Assembly: GCA_003562605.1 (NCBI GenBank)
Contig: PWUG01000365.1
Coordinates: 1-13,679 of the forward strand
Source of the DNA: Syntrophomonadaceae bacterium
GTDB taxonomy: Bacteria > Bacillota_D > Dethiobacteria > DTU022
DNA length: 13,679 nucleotides
Reading direction: 5' to 3'
Shown one piece after another: positions 9,377 through 13,679 of this stretch; the stretch's first letter is position 1; every line of letters begins with the position of its first letter. The notes under the pieces were generated by a model that worked only from the letters and a program-made list of their open reading frames with translations, made no database searches and was not told where the DNA came from. The translations under genes and the position numbers were made by a program.

Positions 9377-9904
9377 TCAATACTCTATTCCCTTGCAGCC
9401 TTCTGCTCCCTTATCGTAATGATGCTTGATCGCCAGCACTTCGCTGACCATATCGGCCATTTTAACCAGTTCCGCGGAAGCGCTCCTCCCGGTCAGTATT
9501 ACTGACACTCCATCCGGCTTCTTTTTCAGGAGGTTTAACAGGTCCTCTTCTGCAATCAACCCGTAATCGACTGCCACGTTAATCTCATCGAGAACAACCA
9601 TATCATAATCGCCGCTCAGGATTGCTTTTTCAGCCTGGGCAAAACCTTCCCTCGCTAACTCTGCATCTACCGGATCCGGGTTATCGCGGCACACAAAACA
9701 GTCACGACCGGCGCGGACTACGGTCAGGTTAGGCATATGTTCTGTGGCCAGAAACTCTCCGTAATCGCGCCCCTTCATAAAATGAATCATGTAGACGCGG
9801 TAGCCGTGCCCAAGGGCCCGAACAGCCTGGCCGACTGCCGCCGTGGTCTTGCCTTTGCCATCGCCGGTAAAAACCATGATCAGGCCCGGCTTTTCATTAT
9901 TCAT
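9377..9904 (-). CDS. cobO: Cob(I)yrinic acid a,c-diamide / cob(I)alamin adenosyltransferase (CobO/BtuR type)
   Basis: This enzyme transfers the adenosyl group of ATP to cob(I)alamin, making the coenzyme that the mutase needs. The 175-residue protein has the nucleotide-binding loop GDGKGKT (14-20), the stretch VVLDEIN (103-109) and the ending typical of the CobA/BtuR/CobO P-loop family. The frame stays open further upstream. The ATG at 9904 is clearly the start, because AAGGAG precedes it by eight bases and the upstream frame runs into the coding sequence of the acyl-CoA dehydrogenase gene. It lies 31 bp after that gene and 81 bp before meaB; that AT-rich gap contains only a weak ATTAAA/TTTAAT inverted repeat (9319-9335). 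No other cobalamin synthesis gene is present, so its role here is probably cofactor supply or repair. Confidence 0.94.
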   Translation of the reverse strand: MNNEKPGLIMVFTGDGKGKTTAAVGQAVRALGHGYRVYMIHFMKGRDYGEFLATEHMPNLTVVRAGRDCFVCRDNPDPVDAELAREGFAQAEKAILSGDYDMVVLDEINVAVDYGLIAEEDLLNLLKKKPDGVSVILTGRSASAELVKMADMVSEVLAIKHHYDKGAEGCKGIEY

Positions 9905-9935
9905 TTGATATGCTCCTTTCACTTGGCACAACACT

Positions 9936-11075
9936 TTAAGAAAGCAAATATCTAGATATAACCAGCCGCTGAACCTCGCTGGTTCCTTCATAGATCTGGG
10001 TAATCTTCGCATCACGCATAAATCGCTCAACCGGGTAGTCACGTGTATAACCGTAACCGCCGAAAATCTGTACCGCGTTGGTTGTAACCTCCATCGCTGT
10101 TTCCGATGCAAATAGTTTAGCCATCGCAGATTCCTTGCCGTATGGCAGTCCGGCACTTTCCAGGTAAGCAGCCTGGTAGGTCAGCAGTCGTGACGCTTCT
10201 ATCTTGGTACCCATATCAGCCAGCATAAAAGATATGGCCTGGAAATTTGCAATCGGCTGCCCGAACTGCTCCCTGCTCTTGGCATAATTTGCTGCTTCCT
10301 CCATGGCTCCCTGGGCAATTCCCACCGCCTGGGCGGCAATTCCGTTTCGCCCGCCGTCTAAGGTGCTCATAGCAATTTTGAAGCCTTCGCCCTCTTTACC
10401 TAAAAGGTTTTCTTTGGGTACTCTGCAGTTGTCAAAAATCAGCTCCAGTGTTGGTGAAGAACGCAGACCCATCTTGCGTTCTTTTTTACCGAATGAAAAA
10501 CCGGGAGTTCCTTTTTCCACGATAAAAGCGCTGATCCCTTTAGCTTTTTTCTCTTTGTCGGTAACTGCAAAGACAATATTTATTTCGGCATCGCCGCCAT
10601 TGGTTATAAATATTTTATTACCATTAAGCACATAATTGTCTCCATCCAGAACCGCAGTTGTCCTCTGTGCAGCTGCATCTGTACCGGCAGTAGGCTCGGT
10701 CAGGGCATATGCTCCCAATTTCTCCCCCAGGGCCATGGGCTCAAGAAATTTCTTCTTCTGCTCTTCGTTGCCATATTTATAGACAGGCCATCCGGCCAGT
10801 GATATGTGCGCAGCCAGAGTTGTTCCTGCCGAAGCATCGACCCGGGAAAGCTCTTCAACAGCGATTACATAGCTGATAAAATCACAGTCCCCTCCTCCAT
10901 ATTCTTCAGGCCATGGAATACCGGTCAGCCCCAGTTCCCCCATCTTATCAAAGAGTTCCCGTGAAAACTCCTCTCGATCGTCACGCTCTTCTGCGCCGGG
11001 CTGCAGTTCCTTTTCTGCAAAATCGCGCACCATTTTACGGGTCATTTCCTGCTCTTCAGTCAGTACAAAATTCAT
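9936..11075 (-). CDS. Acyl-CoA dehydrogenase, short-chain type (canonical copy)
   Basis: This FAD enzyme converts a saturated acyl-CoA to the trans-2-enoyl-CoA and passes electrons to electron-transferring flavoprotein. At 379 residues it is full length and closely follows the butyryl-/short-chain acyl-CoA dehydrogenase pattern. LTEPTAGTD (126-134) and the FITNGG stretch (156-161) bind flavin and substrate. [13 protein letters not shown] (267-279) and [20 protein letters not shown] (338-357) build the FAD site. The catalytic base is E363 in IYEGTSE. The start ATG has a strong AAGGAGGTT eight bases upstream. In this operon the likely substrates are butyryl-CoA, isobutyryl-CoA or another short-chain acyl-CoA; the sequence does not decide between straight and branched chains. 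The etfAB genes are not in the window. Confidence 0.96.
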   Translation of the reverse strand: MNFVLTEEQEMTRKMVRDFAEKELQPGAEERDDREEFSRELFDKMGELGLTGIPWPEEYGGGDCDFISYVIAVEELSRVDASAGTTLAAHISLAGWPVYKYGNEEQKKKFLEPMALGEKLGAYALTEPTAGTDAAAQRTTAVLDGDNYVLNGNKIFITNGGDAEINIVFAVTDKEKKAKGISAFIVEKGTPGFSFGKKERKMGLRSSPTLELIFDNCRVPKENLLGKEGEGFKIAMSTLDGGRNGIAAQAVGIAQGAMEEAANYAKSREQFGQPIANFQAISFMLADMGTKIEASRLLTYQAAYLESAGLPYGKESAMAKLFASETAMEVTTNAVQIFGGYGYTRDYPVERFMRDAKITQIYEGTSEVQRLVISRYLLS

Positions 11076-11130
11076 CTGCTGAACCTCCTTGTCTTTGGTT
11101 ACCTATATATATTACTTTTCCGAAGCATGG

Positions 11131-12258
11131 TTATAATTTCCGAACCTGCCGTAGAATTTCCCTGGCGATAACGATCCTTTGGATCTGGTTTGAGCCTTCG
11201 TAGATCTGAGTCGCCTTGGCATCACAAAAATAGCGTGTTAACGGGTTATCGCGGCGAGCGCCGGAAATTCCGCACAGGTCTATGCAGCGTGTTGCCGCTT
11301 CTACAGCCAGATCAGTGGCGTACATTTTAGCCATGGAAGCTTCTTTCGAACATCGTTCTCCTGAATCCTTCATTACAGAAGCACGGTAGACCAGGAGGCG
11401 GGCTGCCTCCAGGCTGGATGCCAGGTCGGCCAGGATAAAGCGGGCTGACTGGCTGGTTATATTTCCGCCGGCTTCCTCTTTTTTTAGGAATTGAACTGTA
11501 TAATCAATAGCTGCCTGGGCCAGTCCAAGACCCTGGGCGGCAATACCGATTCTTCCGCCATCGAGCAAAGACATGGCTATAGAAAAACCTTCACCTTCGT
11601 TACCAAGTCTGTTCGACACCGGGGCAAAGAGATCCTCCAGCCTTATCTCCGCAGTGTGGGAACGGTTTAAACCCATTTTCTTTTCCGGATGCCCTGCAGT
11701 CAGGCCATCCATGCCTTTCTCAACCAGGAAAGCACAGATCCCTTTGGTTCCAAGACTCCGATCTACTGTCGCAAAGACAGTATAAAGATCGGCTTCGCCG
11801 CCGCTGGTTATAAAAAGCTTGCAACCATTAATAATATAGCCCCCGCCAGAGGCAGTTGCGGTAGTTGATAAGGCGGCGGCATCTGAACCGGCCCCGGCTT
11901 CCGTGAGAGCAAACGCACCGAGAAGTTCACCCCTGGCCAGGCCGGTTAAATATCTTTCCTTCTGCTCCTCTGTGCCGTAATAGAGCAGCGGAAAAGAACC
12001 TACGGAGGTATGCACAGCGATGATTGCTCCGGTTGAAGAACATACCCTCGAAGCCTCCTCAACAAAGAGGATATATGTTAAAAAATCTTCGCCCCCCCCG
12101 CCCCATTCTTCAGGGACAGGCAGGCCCATATAACCACGCTCCGCGGCCTTCCGCAGGTTTTCATGCGGGTAGTGGTCCCCGGTATCAAGCTCCTCTTCGG
12201 CGAAACGGCGGAATTCATCTTTTTTCTTTTTGTGATCTGCCGACAGGGCAATTTCCAT
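11131..12258 (-). CDS. Acyl-CoA dehydrogenase family protein (divergent paralogue)
   Basis: This 375-residue protein is a second acyl-CoA dehydrogenase in tandem with the first, 55 bp upstream. It keeps the catalytic glutamate, E354 in QIYEGSNQIQR, the general fold and the FITSGG stretch (149-154). Several usually conserved cofactor-site positions differ. LTEPxAGxD is LTEAGAGSD (118-126). The RxxFGxPIxxFQ segment is KKEEAGGNITSQ (259-270). The FGGxGY..MRDAK segment reads LCGISGARRDN (328-338) and FCDAK (344-348). The N-terminal region is also shorter. Flavin binding or subunit contacts may therefore differ. It may work on a different acyl-CoA from its neighbour or form a mixed tetramer with it. 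The start has GGAGAGG eight bases upstream. Family membership is certain; activity and substrate are not. Confidence 0.9.
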   Translation of the reverse strand: MEIALSADHKKKKDEFRRFAEEELDTGDHYPHENLRKAAERGYMGLPVPEEWGGGGEDFLTYILFVEEASRVCSSTGAIIAVHTSVGSFPLLYYGTEEQKERYLTGLARGELLGAFALTEAGAGSDAAALSTTATASGGGYIINGCKLFITSGGEADLYTVFATVDRSLGTKGICAFLVEKGMDGLTAGHPEKKMGLNRSHTAEIRLEDLFAPVSNRLGNEGEGFSIAMSLLDGGRIGIAAQGLGLAQAAIDYTVQFLKKEEAGGNITSQSARFILADLASSLEAARLLVYRASVMKDSGERCSKEASMAKMYATDLAVEAATRCIDLCGISGARRDNPLTRYFCDAKATQIYEGSNQIQRIVIAREILRQVRKL

Positions 12259-12297
12259 ATAGAAAACCTCTCCGTATCAGGCTGAAAACGTGACACG

Positions 12298-13479
12298 TTA
12301 ACTAACCTTTACGATTGTTGCCTCACCCTGGGCAGCTCCGCTGCATATAGTCGCCAGACCGTATCCACCGCCTCGGCGGCGCAGTTCGGCAATCAGGGTC
12401 ATAAGGATGCGTGCTCCGCTGGCGCCAATCGGATGGCCGAGAGCAACAGCCCCGCCGTTTACGTTAATCTTATCCTCATCCCAACCACCCAGCTTGATGG
12501 ATGTAAGGGCAACCGCGGCAAAAGCTTCGTTGACTTCAATTAATGTCATCTGATCAGAGGTCAAACCAGCGGTATCCAGGGCAATTTTTGCAGCTTCATA
12601 AGGGACCGTGGCAATGTAGCGCGGCTCAAGGGAAGCCATTCCCTGCGATATTATCTCCGCCAGCGGTTTAAGTCCCAATTCGCGGGCACATTCAGCAGAT
12701 GCAAGGACCAGGGCAGCCGCTCCGTCACTGATGCCGGGCGCATTGCCGGCAGTAATCAGGCCCTCCTTTTCAAAAGCAGGCGGAAGTTTGGCAAGCTTTT
12801 CAAGGCTCGTATCGCTGCGAGGCAGTTCATCGTGTTCGATTTGCAGTGGATCCCCTTTTCGCCGGGGCACTTTAATCGGTATTATTTCTTCAGCCAGACT
12901 CCCGTTTTCCATAGCCTCAATTGCCCTCTGGTGACTGCGAAAAGCCCAGCGATCCATATCAGCCCTGGTTACTCCATGTTCAGCCGGCACTTCACTGCCG
13001 TGAACGCCCATATGAACATTATGAAATGAACACCAAAGACCGTCGTGTACCATTCCGTCAATTACGGGAGCATCGCCCATTCTGATTCCTTTTCTTACCC
13101 GTGGTAAAAAATACGGCACTGCGCTCATGTTTTCCATACCGCCGGCTACTATTACAGAAGCATCACCGGCCCTGATCAGGGTATCACCAAGATTTACTGC
13201 CCGCAGGCCGGAAGCACATACTTTATTGATCGTCTCCGAAGGAATTGTGTACGGCAGTCCGGCTCTGATCGAAGCCTGCCGGGAAGGAATCTGCCCTGCT
13301 CCGGCCTGGACGACCATTCCGAGCAAAACATTATCGACCTGGCTGGGTTGGATTTTAGCACGAATCAAGGCCTCCCTGACCGCCGCCGCACCGAGCTCTA
13401 CAGCAGGCACATCCTGCAGTGATCCCAAGAATTTCCCGAAGGGAGTACGGGCAAATCCGACTATCACAGCCGAACTCAT
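12298..13479 (-). CDS. Acetyl-CoA C-acetyltransferase (thiolase family)
   Basis: Thiolases of this type interconvert acetoacetyl-CoA plus CoA with two acetyl-CoA, the final step of butyrate oxidation or the first step of its synthesis. The 393-residue length is typical. The nucleophile is C88 in NKVCASGLRAV. VNEAFA lies at 316-321. The histidine is H349 in GHPIGASG and the acid/base cysteine is C379 in CSGAAQG. Two regions are unusual. The TAEN motif after HMG (156-158) is replaced by VHGSEVPAEH, and the common CxGGGQG ending has alanines. The gene is first in the acyl-CoA run, 92 bp after purD and 39 bp before the divergent acyl-CoA dehydrogenase. AAGGAGGAG precedes the ATG. I saw no convincing promoter in the 92-bp gap. 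Confidence 0.95.
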   Translation of the reverse strand: MSSAVIVGFARTPFGKFLGSLQDVPAVELGAAAVREALIRAKIQPSQVDNVLLGMVVQAGAGQIPSRQASIRAGLPYTIPSETINKVCASGLRAVNLGDTLIRAGDASVIVAGGMENMSAVPYFLPRVRKGIRMGDAPVIDGMVHDGLWCSFHNVHMGVHGSEVPAEHGVTRADMDRWAFRSHQRAIEAMENGSLAEEIIPIKVPRRKGDPLQIEHDELPRSDTSLEKLAKLPPAFEKEGLITAGNAPGISDGAAALVLASAECARELGLKPLAEIISQGMASLEPRYIATVPYEAAKIALDTAGLTSDQMTLIEVNEAFAAVALTSIKLGGWDEDKINVNGGAVALGHPIGASGARILMTLIAELRRRGGGYGLATICSGAAQGEATIVKVS

Positions 13480-13571
13480 CGTCTACTCCTCCTTATATAG
13501 GTCAGCGGCAAAAGAAACCCCTTACCGCTCCAAAATTTCAATACAAAATAATTGGGGAAAAGGAGAGCCGC

Positions 13572-13679
13572 TTAAATAGCCCTGTGCGCTATATCACGGC
13601 GATAATAACATCCTTCAAATTTTATCTGATCAACCGCGCTGTATACACGCTGAAGTGCTTTATGCAGATCGCTGTCCCA
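13572..13679 (-). CDS. purD: Phosphoribosylamine-glycine ligase PurD, C-terminal end (partial)
   Basis: The last 35 codons of a minus-strand gene enter from the right edge and stop at 13572-13574. The ending FEGCYYRRDIAHRAI is characteristic of the PurD C-terminus, where the family has F-x-G-x-x-YRxDIxxRAL. PurD joins phosphoribosylamine and glycine in purine synthesis. Only the end of the C-terminal domain is present, so completeness cannot be judged. It lies upstream of the thiolase in the same direction, with no obvious terminator in the 92-bp gap, so readthrough is possible. Confidence 0.85.
   Translation of the reverse strand, partial: WDSDLHKALQRVYSAVDQIKFEGCYYRRDIAHRAI

Noticed and set aside
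9922..9937. Possible sigma-54 promoter, TGGCAC followed by CTTTAA
   Set aside because: The -12 element does not match TTGC well, and the site points into the opposite-strand acyl-CoA dehydrogenase gene.
9905..10156. Upstream extension of the cobO frame to 259 residues
   Set aside because: The extension overlaps the acyl-CoA dehydrogenase coding sequence and lacks family similarity, while the ATG at 9904 has an ideal ribosome binding site.
13480..13571. Terminator or promoter between purD and the thiolase
   Set aside because: A GCGGC/GCCGC pair and a CCCC/GGGG pair can be drawn, but they leave a large internal loop and no U-tract, and no good -35/-10 pair is present.

Overview
The window looks like the chromosome of a low- to mid-GC Bacillota bacterium of the Clostridia type, probably an anaerobe that metabolises short-chain fatty acids. 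The evidence is the set of strong AGGAGG-type ribosome binding sites, the NAD-dependent DNA ligase, and a compact acyl-CoA operon with B12-dependent mutase genes. No rRNA or other marker is present, so the taxonomy is an inference.

Layout. Positions 1-730 hold no convincing complete gene. They contain a tandem array of a roughly 253-bp repeat (two full copies, a deleted third copy and a left remnant). Each full copy can fold into a nested multi-stem structure. On the minus strand, 731-2122 encodes a PAS/AAA+/Fis sigma-54 activator lying 50 bp downstream of ligA (2173-4170). A 376-bp divergent intergenic region (4171-4546) carries promoters in both directions, a palindromic operator and short direct repeats. 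On the plus strand, a TetR regulator and an extended-SDR NAD-dependent epimerase/reductase form a tight two-gene unit (4547-6201). This unit meets the next operon tail to tail with a 4-bp stop-codon overlap.

The rest (6198-13479) is a minus-strand operon-like run. In transcription order it is thiolase, acyl-CoA dehydrogenase (divergent), acyl-CoA dehydrogenase (canonical), cob(I)alamin adenosyltransferase, MeaB-type GTPase, B12-dependent acyl-CoA mutase large subunit, and B12-binding small subunit. The last 35 codons of purD sit at the right edge in the same direction.

How the genes fit together. The mutase would normally be labelled methylmalonyl-CoA mutase. However, its two specificity positions are Phe83 and Gln201, where methylmalonyl-CoA mutases have Tyr89 and Arg207. 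That pair is the one described for isobutyryl-CoA mutase. The operon partners are acyl-CoA dehydrogenases and a thiolase, with no methylmalonyl-CoA epimerase or carboxyltransferase, which agrees with this reading. The best hypothesis is an isobutyryl-CoA/butyryl-CoA isomerisation and beta-oxidation module. CobO would supply adenosylcobalamin, MeaB would load and protect the mutase, the dehydrogenases would oxidise the acyl-CoA, and the thiolase would cleave acetoacetyl-CoA. This is a sequence-based inference, not a demonstrated pathway.
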